This document shows, in pieces, positions 10,019 to 18,634 of a stretch of DNA of 64,000 bases. The stretch comes from Burkholderia mayonis. GTDB lineage: Bacteria; Pseudomonadota; Gammaproteobacteria; Burkholderiales; Burkholderiaceae. Position 1 is the first letter of the stretch. Each line of letters begins with the position of its first letter. The translations under genes were made by a program, and so were the position numbers. The stretch is from contig NZ_CP013386.1 in assembly GCF_001523745.2 (NCBI RefSeq), forward strand, positions 2,666,001 to 2,730,000, given 5' to 3'. The notes under the pieces are model-generated. The model had not been told where the DNA came from, did no database searches, and worked only from the letters and a program-made list of their open reading frames with translations.

Positions 10019-10510
10019 TCAAACCTTCAGAATGCGCTCGCCTCGACCGATGCCCGAGCTGCCGGTGCGCACGGTCTCGAGAATCGAGCCCGCGTCCAGC
10101 GCCTGAATGAATGCGTCGAGCTTGTCGCTCGCACCCGTCAATTCGATCGTGTAGGTCTTCTCGGTCACGTCGATGATACGGCCGCGGAAAATGTCCGCCA
10201 TCCGCTTCATTTCTTCGCGCTCCTTGCCCACTGCCCTCACCTTGATGAGCATCAGCTCCCGCTCGATGTGTGCACCGTCGGTCAGGTCCACCACTTTCAC
10301 CACCTCGATCAGGCGGTTCAGATGCTTCGTGATCTGTTCGATCACGTCGTCGGAGCCGATGGAAACGATGGTCAGGCGCGACAGCGACTGGTCTTCGGTC
10401 GGCGCCACCGTCAAGGTTTCGATGTTGTAGCCGCGTGCCGAGAACAGACCGACGACGCGCGACAACGCGCCCGGTTCGTTTTCCAGCAGGACGGAAATGA
10501 TGTGTCTCAT
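10019..10510 (-). CDS. ilvH: Acetolactate synthase small (regulatory) subunit
   Basis: Regulatory subunit of acetohydroxyacid synthase, responsible for valine feedback inhibition and for stimulating the large subunit. The product has 163 residues. The N-terminal ACT domain starts MRHIISVLLENEPGALSRVVG, typical of IlvH, and a C-terminal domain follows from about residue 80. The ATG at 10510 has GGAAG upstream. It lies 113 bases downstream of ilvI and 82 upstream of ilvC. Confidence 0.97.
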   Translation of the reverse strand: MRHIISVLLENEPGALSRVVGLFSARGYNIETLTVAPTEDQSLSRLTIVSIGSDDVIEQITKHLNRLIEVVKVVDLTDGAHIERELMLIKVRAVGKEREEMKRMADIFRGRIIDVTEKTYTIELTGASDKLDAFIQALDAGSILETVRTGSSGIGRGERILKV

Positions 10511-10623
10511 GTTCGCTTCTTCCAGAATTATCCCGTGTCGATTGCGTATCGCAGCGCACCGCCGCGTGCCACACCGCCCTTCGTGAAGGCGGCCGCCCGC
10601 GGGCTCGGGCGCGCATCGCGCCT

Positions 10624-12387
10624 TTACAGATCTTCCGATCCGAGCAGCATCTCGGTGATGCCCTTGCCGGCCTGGACCATCGGCCAGACGTTCTCGGTCG
10701 GGTCGGTCTGGAAGTCGAGAAACACGGTGCGGTCCTTCAGGCGTAGCGCTTCCTTCAGCGCCGGCTCGACGTCCGCGGATTTTTCGATGCGCATGCCGAC
10801 ATGGCCGTACGCCTCGGCGAGCTTCACGAAATCCGGCAGCGCATCCATGTACGAATGCGAATAGCGCTTGCTGTATTCGATCTGCTGCCACTGACGGACC
10901 ATGCCGAGGTAGCGGTTGTTCAGCGAAATGATCTTCACCGGGGTGTCGTACTGCTTGCAGGTCGACAGCTCCTGGATGCACATCTGGATCGAGCCTTCGC
11001 CCGTGATGCAAAGCACGTCGTCGTCGGGATGCGCCATCTTGACGCCCATCGCCGCCGGCAAGCCGAAGCCCATCGTGCCGAGGCCGCCCGAATTGATCCA
11101 GCGGCGCGGCTTGTTGAAGCGGTAGAACTGCGCGGCCCACATCTGGTGCTGGCCGACGTCCGAGCAGACGAACGCGTTGCCGTCCGTCAGTTCCCATGCC
11201 TTCTCGACCACGTACTGCGGCTTGATGATCTCGCTTTCGCGGTCGTATTTCAGGCAGTCCTTCGCGCGCCAGCTTTCGATGTCCTTCCACCATTGCGCGA
11301 GCGCTTCGGTGTCCGGGCCATGCTCGGCCGTCTGCAGCTGCTCGATCAGATCCTTCAGCACTTCCTTCACGTCGCCGACGATCGGGATGTCGACCTTCAC
11401 GCGCTTGCTGATCGACGACGGATCGATGTCGATGTGGATGATCTTGCGGGGACGCGACGCGAAGTGGCCCGGATCGCCGATCACGCGGTCGTCGAAGCGC
11501 GCGCCGATCGCGATCAGCACGTCGCAGTGCTGCATCGCCATGTTGGCTTCGTACGTGCCGTGCATGCCGAGCATGCCGAGGAACTTCTTGTCTGATGCGC
11601 GGTAGCCGCCGAGGCCCATCAGCGTGTTCGTGACAGGATAGCCGAGCAGGTCGGCGAACTGGTTCAGCTCGCGCGACGCGTCGGCGAGGATGATGCCGCC
11701 GCCCGTATAGATGTACGGCCGCTTCGCGGACAGGAGCAGCGCGACCGCCTTGCGGATCTGCCCTGAGTGGCCTTTCGTGACCGGGTTGTACGAGCGCAGC
11801 GACACGCTCTTGACGGGCTCGTACTCGCACGGCGTCTTCGACACGTCCTTCGGGATGTCGATCAGGACGGGACCGGGCCGGCCGGTGCGCGCGATGTAGA
11901 ACGCCTTCTTGACGGTTTCCGCGAGCTCGCGCACGTCCTTCACGAGGAAGTTGTGCTTCACGCACGGCCGCGTGATGCCGACAGTGTCGCACTCCTGGAA
12001 CGCGTCCTGGCCGATCGCCGCGGTCGGCACCTGGCCGCTGATCACGACGAGCGGGATCGAATCCATGTAGGCAGTGGCGATGCCCGTCACCGCGTTCGTC
12101 ACGCCCGGGCCGGACGTGACGAGACACACGCCGACCTTGCCCGTCGAGCGCGAGTACGCGTCCGCGGCGTGCACGGCGGCCTGCTCGTGGCGCACGAGCA
12201 CGTGTTGAATCTTGTCTTGCTTGTATAGCTCGTCGTAGATGTAGAGGACCGAGCCGCCAGGGTAGCCCCAGATGAATTCGACGTTCTCGTCGGCCAGTGC
12301 CTTCATGAGCACGGTGGCGCCGATGGAGCCGGTTTTCTGAGGGGAAAGGGATTCCGACGTGGAGAATTCCGCGCTGGGCATGTTCAT
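10624..12387 (-). CDS. ilvI: Acetolactate synthase large (catalytic) subunit
   Basis: Thiamine-diphosphate enzyme that makes acetolactate and acetohydroxybutyrate, 587 residues. It shows the N-terminal GYPGGSVLYIYDEL with the catalytic Glu region, the central FAD/regulatory domain (IGARFDDRVIGD) and the C-terminal TPP-binding segment from GEGSIQM to NNRYLGM. A Ser/Thr-rich extension of about 20 residues precedes the conserved part. The first ATG (12387) has AAAGG at 8 bases and a second ATG follows two codons later. Its start overlaps the stop of a 34-codon upstream frame (ATGA). Downstream are ilvH and ilvC. Confidence 0.96.
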   Translation of the reverse strand: MNMPSAEFSTSESLSPQKTGSIGATVLMKALADENVEFIWGYPGGSVLYIYDELYKQDKIQHVLVRHEQAAVHAADAYSRSTGKVGVCLVTSGPGVTNAVTGIATAYMDSIPLVVISGQVPTAAIGQDAFQECDTVGITRPCVKHNFLVKDVRELAETVKKAFYIARTGRPGPVLIDIPKDVSKTPCEYEPVKSVSLRSYNPVTKGHSGQIRKAVALLLSAKRPYIYTGGGIILADASRELNQFADLLGYPVTNTLMGLGGYRASDKKFLGMLGMHGTYEANMAMQHCDVLIAIGARFDDRVIGDPGHFASRPRKIIHIDIDPSSISKRVKVDIPIVGDVKEVLKDLIEQLQTAEHGPDTEALAQWWKDIESWRAKDCLKYDRESEIIKPQYVVEKAWELTDGNAFVCSDVGQHQMWAAQFYRFNKPRRWINSGGLGTMGFGLPAAMGVKMAHPDDDVLCITGEGSIQMCIQELSTCKQYDTPVKIISLNNRYLGMVRQWQQIEYSKRYSHSYMDALPDFVKLAEAYGHVGMRIEKSADVEPALKEALRLKDRTVFLDFQTDPTENVWPMVQAGKGITEMLLGSEDL

Positions 12388-12488
12388 CGATAACCTTTCG
12401 AATTTTCGGCAAAAAATTGATCGGGTGCTCTCTGCTGGGCTTGTGGCTCAGGTTCAAGCGGCGCGTCCAGTTGAAAGGCGGGCTTCAT
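12384..12488 (-). CDS. Possible upstream ORF coupled to ilvI
   Basis: A 34-codon frame from ATG 12488 to TGA 12384-12386, whose stop overlaps the ilvI ATG in an ATGA arrangement. GAGG lies 8 bases before its ATG. The peptide is rich in Pro, Gln and Ala with almost no Ile, Leu or Val, so it is not an obvious attenuation leader. Its third positions are much less GC-rich than genuine genes here. It may be a regulatory upstream frame or chance. Confidence 0.3.
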   Translation of the reverse strand: MKPAFQLDAPLEPEPQAQQRAPDQFFAENSKGYR

Positions 12489-12771
12489 GGGCCAGCCTCA
12501 AATGTGACCATCACTTATGTTGCGAACTGGCAACGATAGCGGGTCCCCGACAGGCGGTCAAGCGGAAAATCCCGCGGCGCATCAATCCTCCTGCCGAAGC
12601 GAACGCGAACGTCCCGCCGAGGCCCGCGGCGAACCGCCACGCGCGCCCGTTTCTGCGGCCTGACAGCCCGATCAGGATGCCGTCGACGGCGAAATTTGTT
12701 AGCATCCGCGGGTTTTACGAAATTTTTCCGATCTTTTCACGCCGCAAGAACGCAGCGCAGACCTTCACGGA
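12388..12771. other. Divergent region between ilvI and the sigma-factor gene
   Basis: A 384-base gap between divergently transcribed genes. The ilvI side holds the upstream frame at 12384-12488. The sigma-factor side ends in AT-rich sequence (12692-12740), probably its promoter. I see no terminator or regulatory RNA that I could name. Confidence 0.4.
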
Positions 12772-13332
12772 ATGGCATCAGACAAGGAACTCGCGGACTT
12801 TCTGGCGGGCGTCGAAAGGCGCGCGTTCAAGCAGGCTGCTTACGCGGTGCGCGACGACGACGCGTCGCTCGACATCGTGCAGGATGCGATGATCCGGCTC
12901 GCGGAGAAGTACGGCGACCGCGCGGCCGCCGAGCTGCCGCTGCTTTTTCAGCGGATCCTTCAGAACGCGATCCACGACCATTTCCGCAGACAAAAGGTGC
13001 GCAACACCTGGGTCAGCCTGTTCTCGTCGCTGAACAATACCGACGACGAAGATTTCGACCCGCTGGAGACGCTCGAATCGGCGGACGGCGGCGGTGTCGA
13101 GAGCAGCGAGACGCGGCTCGAGCGCGAGCAGGTGCTCGCCCTCATCGACCATGAAATCCAGAAGCTCCCGGCGCGTCAACGGGAAGCCTTCCTGATGCGT
13201 TATTGGGAGGATATGGATGTCGCCGAGACAGCCGCCGCCATGGGGTGCTCAGAAGGCAGCGTCAAGACGCACTGCTCCCGAGCCACTCACGCACTGGCGG
13301 CCGCGCTCAAGGCCAAAGGAATCACGCTATGA
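12772..13332 (+). CDS. RNA polymerase sigma factor, sigma-70/ECF type
   Basis: A 186-residue sigma factor. Region 2 is visible at about residues 15-80 (LDIVQDAMIRLAEKYG), and region 4 at about 130-180, with the helix-turn-helix in AETAAAMGCSEGSVKTHCSRA. Between them is an acidic linker (about 88-115). The stop overlaps the next start in ATGA. The next gene encodes a single-pass membrane protein, so an anti-sigma partnership is plausible by position. That role is inference; I do not recognise a zinc anti-sigma motif in it. Confidence 0.9.
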   Translation: MASDKELADFLAGVERRAFKQAAYAVRDDDASLDIVQDAMIRLAEKYGDRAAAELPLLFQRILQNAIHDHFRRQKVRNTWVSLFSSLNNTDDEDFDPLETLESADGGGVESSETRLEREQVLALIDHEIQKLPARQREAFLMRYWEDMDVAETAAAMGCSEGSVKTHCSRATHALAAALKAKGITL

Positions 13333-13754
13333 GCTCCGCTCCCGCAACGAAAGAAGAAACCGATTTCGCCTTCAAGGTGCGTCGCGCGCTCGACGAGCGC
13401 GCGACCGCGCTGCCCGCCGCGACGACGGAGCGGCTCGCCGCCGCGCGTCGCGCCGCGCTCGCCCGCAAGAAGCCCGACGCCGCGATCGTGCTCGTGCCGG
13501 CGCTCGCCGGCAACGCCGGCACGCTCGAGCTGCGCCCGTCTGCCGAACCGCGCCGCAAGTCGCTCGCGCGCCGGCTGATCCGCGCGTGGCCGCTCGCGCT
13601 GCTGCTCGCGGGGCTCGTCGGCATCGCGTACTGGGAAGACATGCAGCGCACGGCCGAGCTCGCGGACATCGACGCGGCGATGCTGAGCGACAACCTGCCT
13701 CTCACCGCGTATCTCGACCACGGGTTCAACGCGTATCTGTCGCACACTCACTAA
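13329..13754 (+). CDS. DUF3619-like single-pass membrane protein
   Basis: A 141-residue protein translationally coupled to the sigma-factor gene (ATG at 13329 inside its stop). The N-terminal cytoplasmic part (about residues 1-85) is basic and rich in Ala/Arg. A membrane helix follows at about 90-107 (WPLALLLAGLVGIAYW), then a short periplasmic tail ending in His-rich SHTH. This topology, directly behind a sigma gene, fits a membrane-bound modulator of the sigma factor. Family assignment is from recognition only. Confidence 0.75.
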   Translation: MSSAPATKEETDFAFKVRRALDERATALPAATTERLAAARRAALARKKPDAAIVLVPALAGNAGTLELRPSAEPRRKSLARRLIRAWPLALLLAGLVGIAYWEDMQRTAELADIDAAMLSDNLPLTAYLDHGFNAYLSHTH

Positions 13755-13784
13755 CGCCAACGCATCAAGAAGAGGAACGCACGG

Positions 13785-14531
13785 GTGAGTCAAAAACGGG
13801 GATTGGCTGTCTTTTTCGGTTGCGTGATCGCGCTCATCGTCGCGTACGCCGCCACCTACCCGCGCTTTCACCCACAACCGGCCGCGGTGGCGGCGGCGAG
13901 CGCACCGGCGATCGCGTCGGCCGCGATCGCCCTCACGACCGACTTCCCGGCGCTGCCGCCGTCGAGCCCGCTGTCCTGGGCGCGCCTCACGCCGCCGCAG
14001 CGCGTCGCGCTCGCGCCGTTCGCGAATCAATGGGATTCGTTCAGCGACGAGCGCAAGCGCAAATGGCTGAAGATCGCGGCGCGCTTCCCGAAGATGTCGT
14101 CTGAAGCGCAAAAGCGCCTGCAGGAACGGATGACCGAGTGGGTCCGCATGACGCCCGAGCAGCGCCGCGTCGCACGCGAGAACTACCTGGTGTCGAAGGA
14201 TCTGTCCGCGCAGGCTCGCGAGAAAGCCTGGAAGGCTTACCAAGAGCTGTCGCCCGAGCAGAAGGAGAAGCTCGCGGCGGCCGAGCGCCGGCGCCGGCCG
14301 ACCGTCGTCAGCGCGCCGCCCACCGGCAAGACCGACCGCGACGTCAACCGGCTCGTCAACGCGCACGACCGTCATCCGGCGAGCGCGGCCGCCGCGAGCA
14401 TCGCGCCGCCCGCCGCCAGCGCGCCCGCCGCGGCGCCCGCTCCGGCATCGACGACGACGGGCGCCGTCACGCCGGCCGTGCCCACGCCCGTCTCGCCGTC
14501 CGAGGCGCCGTCGCTCTTCAACGGTTCGTAA
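13785..14531 (+). CDS. DUF3106-like exported protein
   Basis: A 248-residue protein starting with GTG at 13785, supported by AGAGGA at the right distance. An N-terminal signal or anchor (residues 6-26) is followed by an Ala/Pro linker. The conserved helical block at about 65-165 has repeated WARLTPPQR / MTPEQRR / LSPEQKEK motifs, like the metal-stress proteins of the CpxP/Spy type in style. The C-terminal 70 residues are a low-complexity Ala-Pro tail. It is co-directional with the sigma-factor pair and only 31 bases behind. Confidence 0.75.
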   Translation: MSQKRGLAVFFGCVIALIVAYAATYPRFHPQPAAVAAASAPAIASAAIALTTDFPALPPSSPLSWARLTPPQRVALAPFANQWDSFSDERKRKWLKIAARFPKMSSEAQKRLQERMTEWVRMTPEQRRVARENYLVSKDLSAQAREKAWKAYQELSPEQKEKLAAAERRRRPTVVSAPPTGKTDRDVNRLVNAHDRHPASAAAASIAPPAASAPAAAPAPASTTTGAVTPAVPTPVSPSEAPSLFNGS

Positions 14532-14537
14532 ACGGCC

Positions 14538-15044
14538 GTGACGGCGCCCGCGATTCCGTCCGAGCCGCCGCCGAGTGTGCGCCGCCGGCTCGCCGCGCTC
14601 GTCTACGAAAGCCTGCTGCTGTTCGGCGTCGTGTTCTTTGCCGGCCTCGCGTTCGGCGTAACGCTCCACCAGCGCAACGGCCTCGACCATCACAATCTGC
14701 TCGCCGCGTGGATCGCGGCCGTCGTCGGCGTTTATTTCGTCTGGTTCTGGACGCACGGCGGCCAGACGCTGCCGATGAAGACCTGGCGGCTGCGCATCGA
14801 AACCGCGCGCGGCGCGCCGCTGTCGGTCGGCCGGGCGATCGTCCGCTACGCGCTCGGCTGGCTGTGGTTCCTGCCGCCCCTCGCGCTGCACCCGCTCGCG
14901 GGCTTCTCCGTGCCGCGCACGCTCGCGGCCGCGACCGCCTGGTTCGCGCTGTGGTCGCTAGCCGCGCGACTGCACCCGACGCGCCAGTTCCCGCACGATC
15001 GCCTCGCCGGCACCCGCATCGTCGCCGCGCCCCGCCACGGCTGA
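14538..15044 (+). CDS. RDD-family membrane protein
   Basis: A 168-residue integral membrane protein with a GTG start at 14538, six bases after the previous stop. Three hydrophobic segments are visible (about 27-45, 57-75, 108-150). The family Arg-Asp-Asp motif is partly recognisable: an Arg near the start (SVRRRLAALVYES) in place of the usual RxxA, and the GQTLPMKTWRLRI stretch typical of RDD proteins. Function unknown; it looks like the last gene of the sigma-factor operon. Confidence 0.75.
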   Translation: MTAPAIPSEPPPSVRRRLAALVYESLLLFGVVFFAGLAFGVTLHQRNGLDHHNLLAAWIAAVVGVYFVWFWTHGGQTLPMKTWRLRIETARGAPLSVGRAIVRYALGWLWFLPPLALHPLAGFSVPRTLAAATAWFALWSLAARLHPTRQFPHDRLAGTRIVAAPRHG

Positions 15045-15134
15045 TTCCCCGTAATAAGAACGTCTCGTGACTGTCACGGCACCGTCACGCCCGCATGGCG
15101 CAATGCCGATAACCTCAATCGGCGCGAGTCATGC

Positions 15135-16073
15135 ATGGGCCAGAAAAAGTCCGCGACCTCCTTCTTTCGTGATCCTGCTGGCCTGCACGCCGCCAGCGCC
15201 TTCCTGTCCGGCTCCGCAGCGAGCGAAGTGCTCGCGCCGGCCCGTCCTCCCGCCGCGAGCGCCACGCGGCACGACGACCACGAGCCCGCCACGCACCACT
15301 ACCGGACGATCTGGCTGTCGGACATCCACCTCGGCACGAGCGGCTGCCAGGCCGGGTATCTGCTCGACTTTCTCAAGCACAACGAATCGGAATACCTGTA
15401 CCTCGTCGGCGACATCATCGATGGCTGGCAGCTCAGAAAGGGCTGGTACTGGCCGCAAGCGCACAACGACGTCGTTCAGAAGATCCTGCGCAAGGCGCGC
15501 AAAGGCACGCAGGTCGTGTACATCCCCGGCAACCACGACGAAGCCGCGCGCCAGTTCTGCGATCTCGCGTTCGGCGAGATCCACGTGCGCGGCGAGGCGT
15601 TCCATACGACGCTGTCGGGCAAACGTTTGTGGGTCGTCCATGGCGACCTGTTCGACGGCGTGATCCAGCACGCGAAGTGGCTCGCCTATCTCGGCGACAC
15701 GCTGTACACGCTGATCCTCGTGCTGAACCGCTGGTTCAACCGGATCCGCAGCCGCTTCGGCTTTCAGTACTGGTCGCTGTCGCAATACCTGAAGCACCAG
15801 GTGAAGAACGCCGTGAACTTCATTTCGTCGTTCGAAGCGGTGATGACCGACGAAGCGCGTCGCCGCGGCTGCGACGGCGTCGTCTGCGGCCACATCCACA
15901 AGGCCGAGATCCGCGACATCGACGGCGTGCTCTATTGCAACGACGGCGACTGGGTCGAGAGCCTGTCCGCGCTCGTCGAGACGATGGAGGGCGAACTGAG
16001 GGTCGTCTACTGGACCGTGCTGCACACGCCGCCCGCCGCGCAATCGCGCAAGACGAAAGCCGCCACCGCCTGA
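15135..16073 (+). CDS. Metallophosphoesterase, LpxH-like
   Basis: A 312-residue calcineurin-type phosphoesterase related to UDP-2,3-diacylglucosamine hydrolase. All dimetal motifs are present in order: SDIHLG, VGDIIDG, PGNHD, HGDLFDG and GHIHK. The first 55 residues are poorly conserved, so a later start is possible. It is 22 bases upstream of a GT4 glycosyltransferase gene, which suggests a joint role in envelope glycolipids. The substrate is not evident, and a canonical lpxH may exist elsewhere in the genome. Confidence 0.85.
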   Translation: MGQKKSATSFFRDPAGLHAASAFLSGSAASEVLAPARPPAASATRHDDHEPATHHYRTIWLSDIHLGTSGCQAGYLLDFLKHNESEYLYLVGDIIDGWQLRKGWYWPQAHNDVVQKILRKARKGTQVVYIPGNHDEAARQFCDLAFGEIHVRGEAFHTTLSGKRLWVVHGDLFDGVIQHAKWLAYLGDTLYTLILVLNRWFNRIRSRFGFQYWSLSQYLKHQVKNAVNFISSFEAVMTDEARRRGCDGVVCGHIHKAEIRDIDGVLYCNDGDWVESLSALVETMEGELRVVYWTVLHTPPAAQSRKTKAATA

Positions 16074-16094
16074 CCTCCGAAAGGATTGCCTGCG

Positions 16095-17129
16095 ATGAAA
16101 ATCATGATCGTCACCGATGCGTGGGAGCCGCAAGTCAACGGCGTCGTGCGCACGCTGAAGAGCACCGCGCGCGAGCTCATCGCGCTCGGCCACCGCGTCG
16201 AGCTCGTCACGCCGCTCGAGTTCCGCACGGTGCCGTGCCCGACCTATCCCGAAATCCGCCTGTCGATCCTGCCGTACAGGCGGCTGCGCGAGCGCCTGAA
16301 CGCGTTCGAGCCGGACGCGCTGCACATCGCGACGGAAGGCCCGCTCGGCCTCGCCGCGCGCCGCTACGCGCGCGCCCGCAAGCTGCCGTTCACGACCGCG
16401 TACCACACGCGCTTTCCGGAATACGTGCAGGCGCGCTTCGGCGTTCCGCTGTCGGCGACCTACCGTTTCCTGCGCTGGTTCCACGGCGCGTCGCTCGCGG
16501 TGATGGCGCCCACGCCCGTCGTCAAGAGCGACCTCGAGCAATACGGATTCGACAACGTCGTGCTGTGGACGCGCGGCGTCGATCTCGACGTCTTCCAGCC
16601 GATGGAGTCGAAGGTGCTCAACACCGCGCGGCCGATCTTCCTGTATGTCGGCCGCGTCGCGATCGAGAAGAACGTCGAGGCGTTCCTGAAGCTCGACCTG
16701 CCCGGCTCGAAGTGGGTCGCGGGCGAAGGGCCCGCGCTCGCCGAGCTCAAATCACGTTATCCTGAGGCCAATTACCTCGGCGTGCTGACTCAGGCGGAGC
16801 TCGCCAAGGTATACGCCGCCGCCGACGTGTTCGTGTTCCCGAGCCGCACCGACACCTTCGGGCTCGTCCTGCTCGAGGCGCTCGCGTGCGGCACGCCCGT
16901 CGCCGCGTACCCGGTCACGGGGCCCGTCGACGTGCTCGCCGACGGCGGCGCGGGTGCGATGAACGACGACCTGCGCGAAGCGTGCCTCGAGGCGCTGAAG
17001 ATCGACCGGCGGCATGCGCGCGCCTGGGCCGAGCGCTACTCGTGGCTCGCGGCGTCCGAGCAGTTCGCATCGCACCTGAAGCCTCTGCCGAAAACCGCCT
17101 GTCCACACACCGAAGGCGCAGCCGTTTGA
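16095..17129 (+). CDS. Glycosyltransferase family 4 (alpha-mannosyltransferase-like)
   Basis: A GT-B fold glycosyltransferase of 344 residues. The N-terminal domain begins MKIMIVTDAWEPQVNGVVRT, the donor-independent glycine loop of GT4 enzymes. The C-terminal nucleotide-sugar site includes GRVAIEKN and the DTFGLVLLEALACGTPVAAYP family motif (20 residues). The start at 16095 has AAGGA at 9 bases. It probably adds mannose or a similar sugar to a lipid acceptor in the inner membrane. The neighbours are an LpxH-like phosphoesterase and dgkA. Confidence 0.88.
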   Translation: MKIMIVTDAWEPQVNGVVRTLKSTARELIALGHRVELVTPLEFRTVPCPTYPEIRLSILPYRRLRERLNAFEPDALHIATEGPLGLAARRYARARKLPFTTAYHTRFPEYVQARFGVPLSATYRFLRWFHGASLAVMAPTPVVKSDLEQYGFDNVVLWTRGVDLDVFQPMESKVLNTARPIFLYVGRVAIEKNVEAFLKLDLPGSKWVAGEGPALAELKSRYPEANYLGVLTQAELAKVYAAADVFVFPSRTDTFGLVLLEALACGTPVAAYPVTGPVDVLADGGAGAMNDDLREACLEALKIDRRHARAWAERYSWLAASEQFASHLKPLPKTACPHTEGAAV

Positions 17130-17137
17130 AACCAGCC

Positions 17138-17674
17138 ATGCGCGCGAAAGCGCCCCCGACCCATTCGCCGCGGAGGCCGGCCGCACGTGCGGCCGCCGCG
17201 CACCCTGTCCACGTTCCGTTCCCTTCGTCTGAAACGCACGAGCCGCACGAGCCGCTCGGCCCGGACGATCCGCTCGCGCTGCCGCACAATCCGTACAAGG
17301 GCAATCGCGGCCTGATGCGCGCGTGGCATGCGCTCAAGAACTCGTACAACGGCTTTCGCGTCGCGATCCGCGAAGAAAGCGCGTTCCGTCAGGAGCTCAC
17401 GCTCGCGGCAATCATGCTGCCGATCGCGGCGTTCGTGCCGGTCGAGCCGGCGTCGCGCGCGCTCCTCATCGGCACCGTGCTCCTCGTGTTGATCGTCGAG
17501 CTGCTGAACTCGAGCGTCGAGACGGCGATCGACCGGATCTCGCTCGAACGCCACGAGCTGTCGAAGCGCGCGAAGGATCTCGGCAGCGCGGCCGTCACGG
17601 TCGCACTCTGCGCGTGCCTGACGACCTGGGGCCTCATACTCGGCCCGCTCGTCTGGCACCGGCTCGCCGGCTAG
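17138..17674 (+). CDS. dgkA: Diacylglycerol kinase
   Basis: Small integral membrane kinase that recycles diacylglycerol to phosphatidate. The catalytic core is in the last 125 residues: FRQEL, three transmembrane helices and the signature ELLNSSVETAIDRI followed by KDLGSAAV. The assigned start at 17138 adds a Pro/His-rich N-terminal extension of about 55 residues, which most DgkA proteins lack; an internal ATG just before the core (RAWHALKNSYNGF) could be the real start. The gene begins 8 bases after the glycosyltransferase stop. Confidence 0.88.
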   Translation: MRAKAPPTHSPRRPAARAAAAHPVHVPFPSSETHEPHEPLGPDDPLALPHNPYKGNRGLMRAWHALKNSYNGFRVAIREESAFRQELTLAAIMLPIAAFVPVEPASRALLIGTVLLVLIVELLNSSVETAIDRISLERHELSKRAKDLGSAAVTVALCACLTTWGLILGPLVWHRLAG

Positions 17675-17806
17675 GCGCATCGCGGCAGCCGACGTCCGGC
17701 CGGCCCCCGCCGCGACTCGCGCCGCTTGACCCGCCTCTTGTGTGCGACGCAACACCGCCGGGTATGCCCCGATGACGAAATACGCCGGACGCGCAAGGTA
17801 GCGGTT

Positions 17807-17812
17807 TATAAT
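17807..17812 (+). promoter_or_regulatory. Consensus -10 box upstream of the TetR gene
   Basis: A perfect TATAAT lies about 100 bases before the TetR start. No recognisable -35 is found 16-18 bases upstream, so the promoter may need an activator or be weak. Confidence 0.35.
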
Positions 17813-17914
17813 CGGCCGACAGCCTTCAACACAGCAACCCGAGCCGGACTACGATTCACGCAGCAAGCAACATTGGCAGCGCCCGCCAGTCCGGCAAACA
17901 CAGGGCCGGACGAC

Positions 17915-18634
17915 ATGGAAGCGAAACCCCCCCGCCGCACGCGCGAACGGATTCTTGAGTTGTCGTTGAAACTCTTCAACGAGATCGGCGAGCCGAACGT
18001 CACGACAACGACGATCGCCGAGGAAATGGAAATCAGCCCAGGCAACCTGTACTACCATTTCCGCAACAAGGACGACATCATCAACAGCATCTTCGCGCAG
18101 TTCGAACAGCAGATCGAACGGCGCCTGCGTTTTCCCGAAGATCATCGGCCGACGATCGACGAAACGTGGTCGTACCTGCAGTACATGGCCGACTTCATGT
18201 GGACCTACCGTTTCCTCTATCGCGACCTGAACGATCTGCTCGCGCGCAACCGCACGCTCGAGACGCACTTCAAGCAGATCATCAGCCACAAGGTGCGCTT
18301 CGCGCGCGAGATGTGCGAGCTGCTCGCGGCCGACGGCGAGCTCGTCGCGACGCCTGCCGAGATCGAGGTGATCGCGACCAACATGGCCGTGATCGCCACC
18401 TACTGGCTGTCGTATCAATACGTGATGCACCCGCGCAAGTACAACGACCAGGACGCGATCCGCGAGGAGCTGCACCAGGTCAGCATGCACGTGATCTCGG
18501 TGATCGCGCCGTATCTGCGCGGCCGCTCGCGGCAGATCTTCGACGATCTCGTGTCCGGCAAGCTGCCGAAGCGCGAGTTCCACGACTTCCTGCCGCCGCG
18601 CGACGGTTCGCCGCGCAAGGATACGAAGCAATGA
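17915..18634 (+). CDS. TetR-family transcriptional regulator
   Basis: A 239-residue DNA-binding regulator. The N-terminal helix-turn-helix is clear: RERILELSLKLFNEIGE, then TTIAEEMEISPGNLYYHFRNK, with the recognition helix around residues 37-45. The long C-terminal ligand domain is Tyr/Trp-rich and has a fatty-acid-regulator flavour, but the ligand is unknown. The stop overlaps the LOG-family start (ATGA), so the two genes are translationally coupled. The start at 17915 was chosen because the TetR domain begins there; the open frame runs upstream to 17726. Confidence 0.9.
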   Translation: MEAKPPRRTRERILELSLKLFNEIGEPNVTTTTIAEEMEISPGNLYYHFRNKDDIINSIFAQFEQQIERRLRFPEDHRPTIDETWSYLQYMADFMWTYRFLYRDLNDLLARNRTLETHFKQIISHKVRFAREMCELLAADGELVATPAEIEVIATNMAVIATYWLSYQYVMHPRKYNDQDAIREELHQVSMHVISVIAPYLRGRSRQIFDDLVSGKLPKREFHDFLPPRDGSPRKDTKQ

